Notes: generated by a model from the letters alone, not told the origin. A DNA stretch of 64,000 nt from Legionella septentrionalis (GCF_003989745.1 NZ_RZGS01000004.1:39972-103971), one strand, 5' to 3'; counted from the first letter of the stretch, positions 8,403 to 16,851 are shown. Numbers and translations: made by a program.

Positions 8403-9716
8403 TTAAAGCTGAATTTTATTTTTTACCAAACGCAGCAATGGATTGAATAAGCGTATTTTACGGGTTATAAGAAATTTAATAAATTGAAAAAAACGATTGT
8501 TATTAATGATCAAAGTATTATAAAGAGTCGTTTTAACTTCCCTCACGAGCTTTGCATTAAACACCAGTATTTCTTCATTAAATTCTTTTTCTGTATAAGC
8601 AGCAGCGACTTTCTTTTTATCCTTTGCTGCAAATGCAGAAGAGATAATCTCATCGACGCGATGGATAAAGGTTTTATAACTGTATTTTGGATTTTGCGCT
8701 ATTTCTGCAAATGCAGTATCTGCCATATTTTGTAAATAATCGATGTTTTTGATTTTAGCAATTACTGCAGAAATATTACTGAAATCTTTTTTCAAGGGAA
8801 TATAGTGGCGCTCGGGAATTAAAATTCCTGAATATTCACCCTCATACAATACAAGAACGGTTTTAAGTGCGATAGCTTCAAAACAACGCGGCGAAATTTG
8901 GTTTAATTTGTATTTCCCTTCATGCTCCTTAAGATACATTTGCTGGATTTCCTGGAAAGAATCTTCAGGGTAATTTTGTTGATGAAAATCAATAATTTTT
9001 TCAAGCTTACCCGTAAAATCCATCACACTGGCGCCGCTTTCAACGCCTAAGGTGGTTTTGCATGAAGATAAAAAATTAATCCAGTCGATGCCGTATATTC
9101 TTTCTTCTTCTTTATAGGAAATATCTACCCTTAAATCAGTATCTGCTGCATATTGCCGCCATTTTTCTACGATAGACCACTTTTCATATGCCAACTCCCC
9201 CAACCAATACGGGATCTTTCTGCCGCGATAACCGACATCAATTTCCCTTTCTGCCATGTGCTTATGCTCTGCAAGCTTTGCTAATTTTTCTGGAATGTAA
9301 CCAGTCAAGTTATTGTATTTTAAGAGATTAGGGAGTACAGCACGACTGTAAATTTTCTCAATTTCTGCCTCGGGGAAACAAGTGAATAACACATCAAATT
9401 CAATGAACTCGATTTGTTCCATCAACTTATTGATTTGCCTGTACTCATCCTGCACAAATAAAACTTTTAAACCGCTAAACTCGCGCAATTGTCGCTTCGC
9501 TGCAGGCGAAATAAAATGGTCATAGAGCAACGAGAGTGAGTAGTGGACGATGATGGCATCAAATCTAGCGAGCTGCAACTTGGGGGAAAAATCCCCCAAG
9601 TTGGAATAAGTCCAAATGGTGTGGTTTGAATAAGTTTCAAATGCAGAAATATGATCAAGAATTGTATTTGCGTTCCCTGTGGGTTTATCGCATAAAAAAA
9701 GGATATTTAATTTCAT
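8403..9716 (-). CDS. CgeB-like GT-B glycosyltransferase, tandem paralog 1
   Basis: First of the three paralogs in the transcription direction (437 aa). Shared landmarks with paralog 2 include ANTILDHISAFETYSNH, FVQDEYRQINKLM, NNLTGYIPEKLAKLAEH, VGYRGRKIPYWLGELAYEKW, GVESGASVMDFTGKLEK and NQISPRCFEAIALKTVLVLY. The two are similar enough that a recent duplication is likely. The gap to paralog 2 is 39 bases, so all three can be cotranscribed. By context each would add a residue to the same glycan repeat unit. The C-terminus is lysine/arginine-rich with a short hydrophobic patch. Confidence 0.66.
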   Translation of the reverse strand: MKLNILFLCDKPTGNANTILDHISAFETYSNHTIWTYSNLGDFSPKLQLARFDAIIVHYSLSLLYDHFISPAAKRQLREFSGLKVLFVQDEYRQINKLMEQIEFIEFDVLFTCFPEAEIEKIYSRAVLPNLLKYNNLTGYIPEKLAKLAEHKHMAEREIDVGYRGRKIPYWLGELAYEKWSIVEKWRQYAADTDLRVDISYKEEERIYGIDWINFLSSCKTTLGVESGASVMDFTGKLEKIIDFHQQNYPEDSFQEIQQMYLKEHEGKYKLNQISPRCFEAIALKTVLVLYEGEYSGILIPERHYIPLKKDFSNISAVIAKIKNIDYLQNMADTAFAEIAQNPKYSYKTFIHRVDEIISSAFAAKDKKKVAAAYTEKEFNEEILVFNAKLVREVKTTLYNTLIINNNRFFQFIKFLITRKIRLFNPLLRLVKNKIQL

Positions 9717-9740
9717 CGCTACATCCTGTTGCCATGCACT

Positions 9741-10598
9741 TTACTTGCTAGCCTGAATATACAAATCCAATCCCAAATTACGCACCCATTTACTTTCCAG
9801 GCAATGCAAACGCGGGTCAAACCGATAAATGGTAAATCGGCCTACATTGAAACAAACCCCTTCATCGAAATTCTCACGCGTTACGCAAAGAAAATCATAA
9901 TCGTTAAAAATACGCTTGATTTCTTTAACAGAAAAAAAATCAGTTGCGGGGGCACCTTCATCGGCAGCGGAAGCATCATAGGCTTTGCGTTGCTGTTCGG
10001 TTGAAGAATGGTATTCCTTGCCCATGAATTGTAATAATAAATTTCTTGAAGTTAATTTAGGCCAGTTCATCCATTGCCTTAAAGAAAATTTATTGTATAC
10101 CATGATGGATGCTTTGCCGCCTTTTTTCAAAATACGATGGGTTTGCCTGATGCAAGCGCGCAGGTCGCCTGTATGATGGAAGCAGCCAATGGAAATGACA
10201 TAATCGAAATAATTATCAGGGAAAGGGCAATCTAACATGCTGCCCACACGCACATCGCCCGCAAGTTGATGTTGTTTCAGGCGATGCCTTGCCATCGCGG
10301 CGGCATTTTCTGCAATGTCCAAACCATGATAATTTGCTCCATGCAAAGCCAACAATTGGCTTACCGTCCCATATCCTAAGCCTACCTCTAAAACATTTTT
10401 GCCTTTTATCTCATCCAAAAAGAGATATTTTGCCAAATAAGGATAATAATCCAGATAAAACCGGTCAAACTTTGCCAGACTTTCCTTACTGGAATCAACC
10501 ACCCCTAATTCCTTTGCCAGTTGTGTACCACAAAGTTCATTCCAGAACGAACTGTTTTTCTCGTCAATTTCTTCCTGGCTCATAGCTGCTGCAGTCAT
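9741..10598 (-). CDS. Class I SAM-dependent methyltransferase in the glycan locus
   Basis: The SAM-binding motif I VLEVGLGYGTVSQLLA is near residues 68-83, followed by YHGLDIAENAAAMAR (acidic residue after strand 2) and the motif FDYVISIGCFHHTGD, all typical of class I methyltransferases of the Methyltransf_11/25 type. The protein (285 aa) has no membrane segment. The position in the polysaccharide operon suggests methylation of a sugar, perhaps capping of the chain end, but the substrate cannot be read from sequence. An internal ATG at residue 6 is an equally possible start. The intergenic gaps on both sides are short (24 and 41 bases). Confidence 0.75.
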   Translation of the reverse strand: MTAAAMSQEEIDEKNSSFWNELCGTQLAKELGVVDSSKESLAKFDRFYLDYYPYLAKYLFLDEIKGKNVLEVGLGYGTVSQLLALHGANYHGLDIAENAAAMARHRLKQHQLAGDVRVGSMLDCPFPDNYFDYVISIGCFHHTGDLRACIRQTHRILKKGGKASIMVYNKFSLRQWMNWPKLTSRNLLLQFMGKEYHSSTEQQRKAYDASAADEGAPATDFFSVKEIKRIFNDYDFLCVTRENFDEGVCFNVGRFTIYRFDPRLHCLESKWVRNLGLDLYIQASK

Positions 10599-10639
10599 TG
10601 TATCTCCCTATCAAACAAATGCTTATCCGCTGTTTAAAA

Positions 10640-11359
10640 TTATGTACTGACAACCCCGATGGTTCTGCTGCTTTTAAGGTTAAAATCATCATAGTGTGCA
10701 ATTAAAAGATGCAATATCGATAACCCACTTTCCTCATCGCTGATCTGCTCCACAAAATGTTGCGCAGGGTTCGTTTGTTGATATTGAACATCAATTCCTG
10801 CTTGCTTAAACAATGCATCCTCCTGATAGCCACTACTGCCATTGCCGCAGAGATAACGATCTGCACCCACTTGCTGCACTAATTCAATTAACAATTCTGT
10901 GGAATTTTTTTGATGTTGCAATTCAGATTGCCTGATAAATCGAGTCTTTAAACCCAGCCACTTCGACAAGCTCATGATGGCATGTATGTTATATTCAACC
11001 AGGCTGTCGGAAGGATAATTTAACAAAGACTCAATTAATGGCCAGGCATTGCGGTAGCGTGGATATTTTTTATAATTTAATTCCAGTGTCTTATTTAATT
11101 TTTTCAGATGATAATCCTTATCGGCAAAACGCACGCTTTTAATAAGCTGTACGCCAGACTGACGTTGGACAGGTAAACCAAACCAAAAAGGTTCCATACC
11201 TTGCAGCAATCGAACGCGGTTACACCATGAACCGGAGCCGCTGCCGCTTTTTGGATAAGCCACTTCATCTAAAAAAATAAAGACGTCCGCTTGCCGTATT
11301 TTATCGAAATAGCCCGCCCAGGGAAAAAAATTAGGTTGATGAATAGCACAGGTAATCAT
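10640..11359 (-). CDS. WbqC-like family protein
   Basis: The N-terminus CAIHQPNFFPWAGYFDKI followed by DVFIFLDEVAYPKSG is the signature of the WbqC family (Pfam PF08889), small proteins recurrent in O-antigen and capsule clusters; 239 aa is the usual size. Also visible are NRVRLLQG with the following WFGLPVQ, and YLCGNGSSGYQ in the C-terminal half. The biochemical role of the family is not settled; roles in sugar modification have been proposed. The gene sits 7 bases after the Wzm permease stop, within the same operon. Confidence 0.8.
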   Translation of the reverse strand: MITCAIHQPNFFPWAGYFDKIRQADVFIFLDEVAYPKSGSGSGSWCNRVRLLQGMEPFWFGLPVQRQSGVQLIKSVRFADKDYHLKKLNKTLELNYKKYPRYRNAWPLIESLLNYPSDSLVEYNIHAIMSLSKWLGLKTRFIRQSELQHQKNSTELLIELVQQVGADRYLCGNGSSGYQEDALFKQAGIDVQYQQTNPAQHFVEQISDEESGLSILHLLIAHYDDFNLKSSRTIGVVST

Positions 11360-11366
11360 AAATGCC

Positions 11367-12128
11367 TTAAATAACAGAAGTAAAATAACCTTTTATTTTT
11401 CTGAAACGGTGTAAACCGGTAAAATACAAAACTGCCGCAAGCAATATTACATAAGACAGTCCCAGTAATAAATTAAGCGAAATCTGATGATAAACCAACG
11501 GCTGCCTAAATCCTTCTGTCAAAATATAAAACGGATTAGCCACAGATGCCATTTGGATAGGCTTCGGCATGGAATCAATTGTATAGAATATAGGAGAAAC
11601 GAAAAGTACCATCATCAACAAATTGGGCAGCACGATCGCCAAATCCCTTAAAAAAACGGTAATAGCAGCAAGAAAAAAACCTAAGCCAATCATAAAAAAA
11701 TACATGATGGCTACAACCGGAAAAATCATCAGCGCATGCCAAGTGGGAATATTACCATCGCAAAACATAATCAAGCTTAAAAAACCTAAACTTACTGCCA
11801 AAGGTACAATCGAAACCAAAATGGATGCCACCGGCAAAATTTCGGTTTTAAATGCCATGTTTTTTACCACGCCAGAATTGGAAACTACCGAATTGGCAGA
11901 GTTTAACAACCCTTCGCTTATGGCTAACCAGGGGCCATAGCCGCTAATCAACCAAATGACGTAAGACAGCGTTGTTGTCGCGCCAGGTAGCTTGGCCCGA
12001 TATACAAATCCAAAAATGAAAGTAAAAATACCTAACATGATAATGGGATTTAAGACTGCCCAAATTCCTCCAAGTGCCGATGCCATGTAGCGATCTTTAA
12101 GGTTAATCTTAAAAAAATTGTAAATCAT
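11367..12128 (-). CDS. wzm: ABC-2 type polysaccharide export permease (Wzm)
   Basis: Wzm forms the membrane channel of the ABC exporter that moves undecaprenyl-linked O-antigen across the inner membrane. The 253-residue product has six hydrophobic segments and the N-terminal amphipathic helix with LKDRYMASALGGIWAVLNPI, characteristic of ABC-2 exporters. The frame extends 10 codons further upstream (to 12158), but the ATG at 12126-12128 overlaps the wzt stop as ATGA, the arrangement normal for coupled wzt-wzm pairs, so I prefer it. It partners the ATPase encoded just upstream and possibly also the second Wzt at 14886-16055, since there is only one permease in the window. Confidence 0.87.
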   Translation of the reverse strand: MIYNFFKINLKDRYMASALGGIWAVLNPIIMLGIFTFIFGFVYRAKLPGATTTLSYVIWLISGYGPWLAISEGLLNSANSVVSNSGVVKNMAFKTEILPVASILVSIVPLAVSLGFLSLIMFCDGNIPTWHALMIFPVVAIMYFFMIGLGFFLAAITVFLRDLAIVLPNLLMMVLFVSPIFYTIDSMPKPIQMASVANPFYILTEGFRQPLVYHQISLNLLLGLSYVILLAAVLYFTGLHRFRKIKGYFTSVI

Positions 12129-13351
12129 TCGGTAATCAGTTCTATCGAATCCGAACATACGGAAACTTCCTCATTTAGTAAGATAATTTGTGCAGGATAT
12201 TGCAGTAAAGGCATGCCCCCTTTTGGCGGTCGCTCATTTTTCACTTCAAAAAAACGGGTGAAATGATTGCTGACAAGGTTATCTTCATGAATTTCTACCT
12301 TAAGCTGATAATATCCCTTATTAAGCACTAAAGCAGGTAAAGAAAGTTCAAGCAGGAATTTGCTGCCCTCGCTGTCTTTGCAATCATAGCGTTCATGAGC
12401 CACAACCAGCCCATCAATCCGCTCGATTATAATGTGCGCGTGAGCCATTCCGGCATGAGTTTGGGCCACAGCAATTTCAATGGCGAATGGGTCTTTTGTA
12501 TAAAAAATACTTTGTTGGTAATCACTACCGGCTAGTTTTAAAGCAATGCTTTGAATTTGATAATGGGCTTTCTCATCAATTTGGGATATCTCGGCCTGCA
12601 TGTGCTCCAATTCACGGCTTTGATCTTCTTCTCTCACCTTCTTAAGGTATGCCTGCGTTACCACAGCCGGGGTGTCATCCAAAAGCACCTTGCCTTTCTC
12701 AAGCCATATGCAACGATCGCACATGGCTTCGATGGTAGCCATGGAATGAGAAACCAGGATGACAATCTTCCCTTTGCGACAAATTTCCTTAATTTTCTTT
12801 GAAGCTTTTTCAGCAAAAAAAGCATCCCCTGCCGATAAGGCTTCATCGATAATTAATATTTCAGGCTCAATGCCGACCAGCATGGAAAATGCGAGCCTTG
12901 ATTTCATGCCAGTGGAATAAATCTTGACAGGTTTATCGATAAAATCACTTAATTCCGCAAACTCAATGATGTCTGCAATCATAACGTCCATTTCGGCGCG
13001 GGATTTACCTTGTATTTGCCCATCCAGATAAATATTTTCCCGCCCGGTCAAGTCCTCGCGCAAACCTATGCCTAAAGTCATCACCGCGGTTACTTTTCCC
13101 GAAATGATGACCTCACCTTGCGTTTGTTCGGACACCCCTGCAATGATGGATAAAAGCGTGGATTTTCCCGCCCCATTGCGGCCAATAATACCCACTGTCT
13201 CACCGGATTCGATGGTAAAATTAATGTCGCTTAATACTACTTTATCTTGCAAAGATAACGGTTTTTTTGCCGAGGTGTCGCTGCGGAAGGCATCCGACAC
13301 ATGGTGGTAAAAAATTTTGGATAAATGCTTTATTTCGATCCTACACTGCAT
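12125..13351 (-). CDS. wzt: ABC transporter ATP-binding protein with Wzt C-terminal domain (copy 1)
   Basis: The N-terminal ATPase domain has Walker A GIIGRNGAGKST, the signature IYSTGMKSRLAFSM, Walker B EILIIDEALSAGD and the switch histidine in VILVSHSM. The extra C-terminal domain (about residues 250-400, beta-rich, with FYTKDPFAIEIAV) resembles the Wzt carbohydrate-binding module, which in O-antigen exporters recognises the chain end. 408 aa fits Wzt. The ATG at 13351 is preceded by GAGA at a good distance; a TTG four codons upstream is a weaker option. It couples by ATGA to wzm. This is the first gene of the minus-strand run 13351 to 4697. Confidence 0.86.
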   Translation of the reverse strand: MQCRIEIKHLSKIFYHHVSDAFRSDTSAKKPLSLQDKVVLSDINFTIESGETVGIIGRNGAGKSTLLSIIAGVSEQTQGEVIISGKVTAVMTLGIGLREDLTGRENIYLDGQIQGKSRAEMDVMIADIIEFAELSDFIDKPVKIYSTGMKSRLAFSMLVGIEPEILIIDEALSAGDAFFAEKASKKIKEICRKGKIVILVSHSMATIEAMCDRCIWLEKGKVLLDDTPAVVTQAYLKKVREEDQSRELEHMQAEISQIDEKAHYQIQSIALKLAGSDYQQSIFYTKDPFAIEIAVAQTHAGMAHAHIIIERIDGLVVAHERYDCKDSEGSKFLLELSLPALVLNKGYYQLKVEIHEDNLVSNHFTRFFEVKNERPPKGGMPLLQYPAQIILLNEEVSVCSDSIELITE

Positions 13352-13370
13352 GATTTTTCTCAAGCTTTAA

Positions 13371-13390
13371 GCGCCAAGATGGCGTGGCGC
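13371..13390. other. Inverted repeat upstream of wzt copy 1
   Basis: GCGCCA and TGGCGC form a perfect 6-base stem around an 8-base loop, 20 bases before the wzt start. It could be an operator or a leader hairpin. No promoter boxes were recognised beside it. Confidence 0.3.
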
Positions 13391-13456
13391 CAACATGATG
13401 TTTGGCATCAGTTATATGCAGGTTGATAAAGTGCCTACAGACCGAATAACACCTTT

Positions 13457-13591
13457 TCACAAGCATCGGAAAATTTCCTCATCCTTGCGCAAATTACGAA
13501 AAATACCTGAGGCTAGACTATCATTGCCAAGGTGAAACCCGCTTGGTAATTTTTTGCAGTAACCTGCGTGATCCTGTGCAGTGGTGTTCAT
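13457..13591 (-). pseudogene. Decayed 5' fragment of a second-type wzt gene
   Basis: The frame from ATG 13591 reads MNTTAQDHAGYCKKL and on to IFRNLRKDEEIFRCL then stops. It matches the N-terminus of the intact ATPase at 14886-16055 (MNDTAQDYALYCKKL ... FCDPHKNLQAFHAL) position by position for about 45 residues, then ends before the Walker A motif. The DNA match continues upstream of the start codon for about 80 bases. It is therefore a truncated copy, not a gene of its own. What remains could still be transcribed from the copied upstream region. Confidence 0.8.
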
Positions 13592-13670
13592 TGCCAATTC
13601 AATTGAAAAGCAGTTCCATTTATTTGCGGCCGATGTTAGCACAAGATAACCATGGCTACTATTATTTGCC
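13548..13670 (-). repeat. Duplicated segment, copy 1 (wzt 5' end plus upstream region)
   Basis: This stretch matches 16012-16136 with many exact blocks, for example AATTTTTTGCA, ATCCTGTGCAGTG, TTCATTGC, GTTCCATTT, ACACAAGATAA and TTTGCC, in the same order and spacing. It covers the first codons and the upstream region of the wzt fragment. Confidence 0.75.
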
Positions 13671-13702
13671 ACGAACAATTTATATTTGCCGCTAACAATT
13701 TA
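13663..13702. repeat. Two tandem 20-base units
   Basis: TATTTGCC-N4-ACAATTTA occurs twice back to back (13663-13682 and 13683-13702); 18 of 20 bases agree. The second unit is not seen beside the intact wzt copy, so it arose after the larger duplication. The rest of the region 13703-13900 shows nothing I can name. Confidence 0.6.
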
Positions 13703-13900
13703 CCCAACGATAAGGCTATTTGTTTTAAGTTAGCGACACCTGTAGCCAGATTATACTCATTATTGCTTCATGGTTATCAAGCTGCTGCATGCACCAACTC
13801 GATACACTAGACCGTCTAAAAGCGGCGTGTGCCGCTGGTTGTTTATCGCAATTGCGATTGAGCAGCATCCTACTCTAATTGCTAAAATCCAGGCAAATTA

Positions 13901-13929
13901 TTGCAAATTTAAAAACAAAGTGATAAAAT
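13901..13929 (+). promoter_or_regulatory. Promoter of family gene A
   Basis: TTGCAA (13901-13906) and TAAAAT (13924-13929) are separated by exactly 17 bases and sit 34 bases before the TTG start. The sequence around the -10 box, GTGATAAAATATTGA, resembles the corresponding region of gene B (GTGATATGATATTGA). Confidence 0.6.
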
Positions 13930-13962
13930 ATTGAGCCAATTTCGGTATTGAGGTGTAAAACA

Positions 13963-14814
13963 TTGGGCTTCTTTTCCCCCTTGCATGGCATTGTCGAGAA
14001 TTCTCATTCGTCTCCACATTCAGCAACTATTAAAAGCACGTTAACAAGAAAATTTGCCGACGCATTTGGTTTCTGGGCAGGCGGAATTAACAATCGTTAT
14101 TATTATGATGATTCTGCAGAACGAAAATACTCTGAGACAGGCGTACACGTAGGGATTTTTGATTATTTGACTTTGGGTATCCCACTGCTTGGGATAGGAT
14201 GTCTTTTAGCCTCCACTGCACTGGCTCTATCACATTGGTTAGGCACAATTCCCCTCGCTGTTTCCCTGGCCCTGAATGCCCCCTTCTTAGTAGCCCGCTT
14301 AATTTTTGGTGCAGTTTTAACCATAATTTCCTCTCCGGTTATTCTTGCAGTACATGCCATCGCAACCCATGCCGCCCGTCAAGATGTAGAGAAAATGTTG
14401 GCCTTGCAAGGAAGAGAATTGGACTTGGAGAAGTTCCTAACTGCTCGTCACTTCATTTCTCATCCAGAAGAAATTGACGAGAACAACTTACCACCAGGCT
14501 ATAATCGGGAAACCTTTTTAGCCTTATTACAAGAAGTTGGTAATACTTCGCTGACCTTGGCAGAATTTTTAAAAAATAATAACCTGCAAATGGAGGATTG
14601 CGATACTGCTTATACGGAAATTGAAGGTGAATCCTCCCTCCAGCTAGGCATACAACACGGTCTTAAATTCTTCAATGTAACTATTCCTGCTTCTGCTGTA
14701 GAACAAAAAGAGAGGCTCACTTCCTTCTTAAAATTTAATTTTTTTGCCACTACCGAAATTTTGGAAAACAGGGCGGCAGCTCACCCCCATATTGCTGAAT
14801 TTTTACCCAAGTAA
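13963..14814 (+). CDS. Unrecognised membrane-associated protein, tandem family gene A
   Basis: I do not recognise this protein (283 aa). It is one of three homologous plus-strand genes (A, B at 16911, C at 17798). Shared features in order: an N-terminal block GFFSPL, ENSHSSPHSATIKS and FGFWAG (residues 1-40); VGIFDYLTLG; two hydrophobic stretches separated by HWLGTIPLA; SSPVILAVHAIA; MLALQGRE; a variable middle, longest here; and a C-terminal QKERLTSFLKFNFFATTE. The start is TTG 13963: it aligns exactly with the ATG of B and C and is preceded by AGGTG at good spacing, whereas the TTG five codons upstream would bury that site. A strong promoter precedes it and a terminator follows, so it is a single-gene unit inside the minus-strand glycan locus. 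Confidence 0.75.
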   Translation: MGFFSPLHGIVENSHSSPHSATIKSTLTRKFADAFGFWAGGINNRYYYDDSAERKYSETGVHVGIFDYLTLGIPLLGIGCLLASTALALSHWLGTIPLAVSLALNAPFLVARLIFGAVLTIISSPVILAVHAIATHAARQDVEKMLALQGRELDLEKFLTARHFISHPEEIDENNLPPGYNRETFLALLQEVGNTSLTLAEFLKNNNLQMEDCDTAYTEIEGESSLQLGIQHGLKFFNVTIPASAVEQKERLTSFLKFNFFATTEILENRAAAHPHIAEFLPK

Positions 14815-14827
14815 TAGTTAAGCTTTT

Positions 14828-14876
14828 GTCTGACTTAGGTAGTGTGCAAAACACATACCAGAGTCAGACTTTCTTG
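14828..14876 (+). terminator. Intrinsic terminator after gene A
   Basis: GTCTGACT (14828-14835) pairs with AGTCAGAC (14862-14869); inside it GGTA/TACC and GTGT/ACAC also pair around a GCAAA loop. The stem is followed by TTTCTT on the plus strand. It lies 13 bases after the gene A stop and ends just before the convergent wzt stop. Confidence 0.7.
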
Positions 14877-14885
14877 GGTAGTAAT

Positions 14886-16055
14886 TTACATCATATGGCT
14901 TTTCTCTATTTTAACTGCCCAGGGCAGTCTAGTCATAGCATGAGCATCATCTTTAGCCCCAGTTACTTGCAGTTTAATGCCATTTCCATACGTCCAACTG
15001 CGCGTATCAATTTTTAAATTATCAACCGTTGCATCCAATGACTTTAAAAAAAGATTCAAATAATAATCGCCAGCAATTAATGGCAGCTTTTTAATTTTTA
15101 TACGACAAGAATTCATCCCCGGCTTAGGATGAATTTTAACAAAATCTTCGTTTAATAAAATTAATTCCCACCCATATCCTGCACGAAAAAGATCCACAGA
15201 ATAACTTACTGCAAGGGAAACAGGTTTCTTGACTAAAATATCAAATGCAATTTCGCAATCGCGGCCACTTGCAAATAAGTAAGAATCTTGAGGAATTATT
15301 TCTGCATATTCTCTTGTTGGTACCGGCAGTTGCAAATATTGCTGCACCATGTTTTCGGAACTACCGTGCGCCACGATTTGTCCTTTTGCAAGAATATAGG
15401 ATTGTTCGCAAAGCTTAAGAACAGCTGCCCAATCATGCGTTACCAATATACCAGAAGCACCATTTGAAAAACGCTCGCGCAAACGTTTCCAACATTTCGC
15501 CTGAAAATGCTCATCGCCGACCGATAGTAACTCATCGACTAAATAAATTTCATGCTGCAATTCGGTGGCCGTGGCAAAGAAAAGGCGTGCTGACATGCCG
15601 GAAGAATAAGTATAAACCGGCTTGTTAAAATCTTCACCCAGTTCGGAAAATTCCTGGATATTCGTGATTAATTTCTGACGTTCGGATTTTCCTATGCCGA
15701 AAATCTCAAGATAGCGATCGGCATAGGCGCGACCGGTTAACCGGTTGTTGCCCATACCCCCCATTTCGAAAAGACCGCTAATTGCACCATTGGCTTTTAC
15801 TATCCCGGTCGTCGGTGGATAAACACCCCCGAGGATTCTTAAAAGAGTACTTTTGCCGGCACCATTTCGCCCTAAAATTCCTACGAATTTTCCCTTTGGT
15901 ACCAACAAATCAATATCAGCCAGTGCATGAAAAGCTTGCAAGTTTTTATGGGGATCGCAAAAAACAATTCGCCAGTTTAAATTATCGTCGATGATGTAGA
16001 AATCTTTTGACAATTTTTTGCAATAAAGAGCGTAGTCCTGTGCAGTGTCGTTCAT
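14886..16055 (-). CDS. ABC transporter ATP-binding protein, Wzt-like (copy 2)
   Basis: The ATPase domain has Walker A GILGRNGAGKST, the signature YTYSSGMSARLFFA, Walker B EIYLVDELLSVGD and the switch histidine in LVTHDWAA. This subfamily (KpsT/TagH/RfbB-like) powers polysaccharide export. A C-terminal beta-rich domain of about 130 residues (from REYAEIIPQDS on) is unlike that of copy 1 and could bind a different glycan end. No permease gene accompanies it, so it must use the Wzm at 11367-12128 or one elsewhere. The start at 16055 is fixed by the match with the fragment at 13591. It is divergent from the GNAT gene and convergent with gene A. Confidence 0.8.
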   Translation of the reverse strand: MNDTAQDYALYCKKLSKDFYIIDDNLNWRIVFCDPHKNLQAFHALADIDLLVPKGKFVGILGRNGAGKSTLLRILGGVYPPTTGIVKANGAISGLFEMGGMGNNRLTGRAYADRYLEIFGIGKSERQKLITNIQEFSELGEDFNKPVYTYSSGMSARLFFATATELQHEIYLVDELLSVGDEHFQAKCWKRLRERFSNGASGILVTHDWAAVLKLCEQSYILAKGQIVAHGSSENMVQQYLQLPVPTREYAEIIPQDSYLFASGRDCEIAFDILVKKPVSLAVSYSVDLFRAGYGWELILLNEDFVKIHPKPGMNSCRIKIKKLPLIAGDYYLNLFLKSLDATVDNLKIDTRSWTYGNGIKLQVTGAKDDAHAMTRLPWAVKIEKSHMM

Positions 16056-16136
16056 TGCTAACTTCAGCTAAAATAGGTTCCATTTTAATTTTCGGGTGAT
16101 GGTAACACAAGATAATGTTAGCTACTATGATTTGCC
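16012..16136 (-). repeat. Duplicated segment, copy 2 (intact wzt 5' end plus upstream region)
   Basis: Partner of 13548-13670. It includes the first codons of the intact gene and about 80 bases of upstream DNA, so the promoter of wzt copy 2 was copied too. Confidence 0.75.
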
Positions 16137-16208
16137 TTGCAGAAAATGATAGTGAAAAAGTTTGCCCCCAATGGCCTGACTTTTATAAAGAAATTTGCCA
16201 GTGATCTT

Positions 16209-16236
16209 ATGATGCCGGGGCAAGCACCGGCATCAT
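16209..16236. promoter_or_regulatory. Perfect 10-base inverted repeat in the divergent wzt/GNAT intergenic region
   Basis: ATGATGCCGG and CCGGCATCAT flank an 8-base spacer. The repeat lies 57 bases before the GNAT start and about 150 bases before wzt copy 2, with no T-run. It may be an operator or a leader hairpin for the GNAT gene. Confidence 0.45.
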
Positions 16237-16292
16237 AGCGACTGGTGATGGTTAACAGACCCTAACAGGACAGCAGAACAAGAGGAATGCAC

Positions 16293-16811
16293 ATGCGTGG
16301 AGAAAGAGTAACACTAAGACCTTTATTAAAAGAAGATTCGCCCCATTATTTTAAATGGATTAACCATAAGGAATTAGTCCTTTGCAACGCAGCTTTTAAG
16401 CCTGTATCCGAGCAAGAACACGAAGCTTGGTTTTCTAAGGTTACATCTGATCCAAACGCCGTACTTTTTTCAATTGTGGCGAACCAAGACAATCGGTTAA
16501 TCGGTAGCTGCTCGCTTAGGCGCATTAATATGCTGCATAAGAACGCAGAATTGCAAATCCGCATCGGTGAAATCGATTACCATAACCGCGGCTTTGGCAG
16601 TGAAGCGGTGCATTTATTAGTGCAATATGGATTTGCAAATTTAAATTTAGAGAGAATCTACCTTCATGTTTTTGCAAATAATAAGAAAGCAATCAAAGCT
16701 TATGAAAAATGTAAATTTCAGCAGGAAGGCATTTTGCGAAAAGCCGCATACGTTAATGGCAGCTACATCAATGTCCACATTATGGCAATTTTAAAAGACG
16801 AAACTTATTGA
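16293..16811 (+). CDS. GNAT family N-acetyltransferase (RimJ/RimL type)
   Basis: The product (172 aa) has the GNAT pattern: VTLRPLLKEDSPHYFKW at the N-terminus, IGSCSLRRI, the acetyl-CoA loop IRIGEIDYHNRGFGSEAV (Q/R-x-x-G-x-G/A region) near residues 90-107, and NLERIYLHVFANNKKAIKAYEKCKF with the late tyrosine and FQQEG. Such enzymes in glycan loci (for instance PseH) acetylate aminosugar nucleotides, whereas others acetylate ribosomal proteins; context favours an amino-sugar. The ATG at 16293 has AGAGGA six bases upstream; the ATG two codons earlier touches that site and is less likely. It is followed 99 bases later by family gene B. Confidence 0.78.
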   Translation: MRGERVTLRPLLKEDSPHYFKWINHKELVLCNAAFKPVSEQEHEAWFSKVTSDPNAVLFSIVANQDNRLIGSCSLRRINMLHKNAELQIRIGEIDYHNRGFGSEAVHLLVQYGFANLNLERIYLHVFANNKKAIKAYEKCKFQQEGILRKAAYVNGSYINVHIMAILKDETY

Positions 16812-16851
16812 ATGCTGTTATTCAAGGTAATTCCCGCCCTGTTAGCCCATG

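Noticed and set aside
13703..13900. Search for a third family-like gene or RNA between the wzt fragment and gene A
   Set aside because: No open frame or conserved structure was found; only the gene A promoter at its end is supported.
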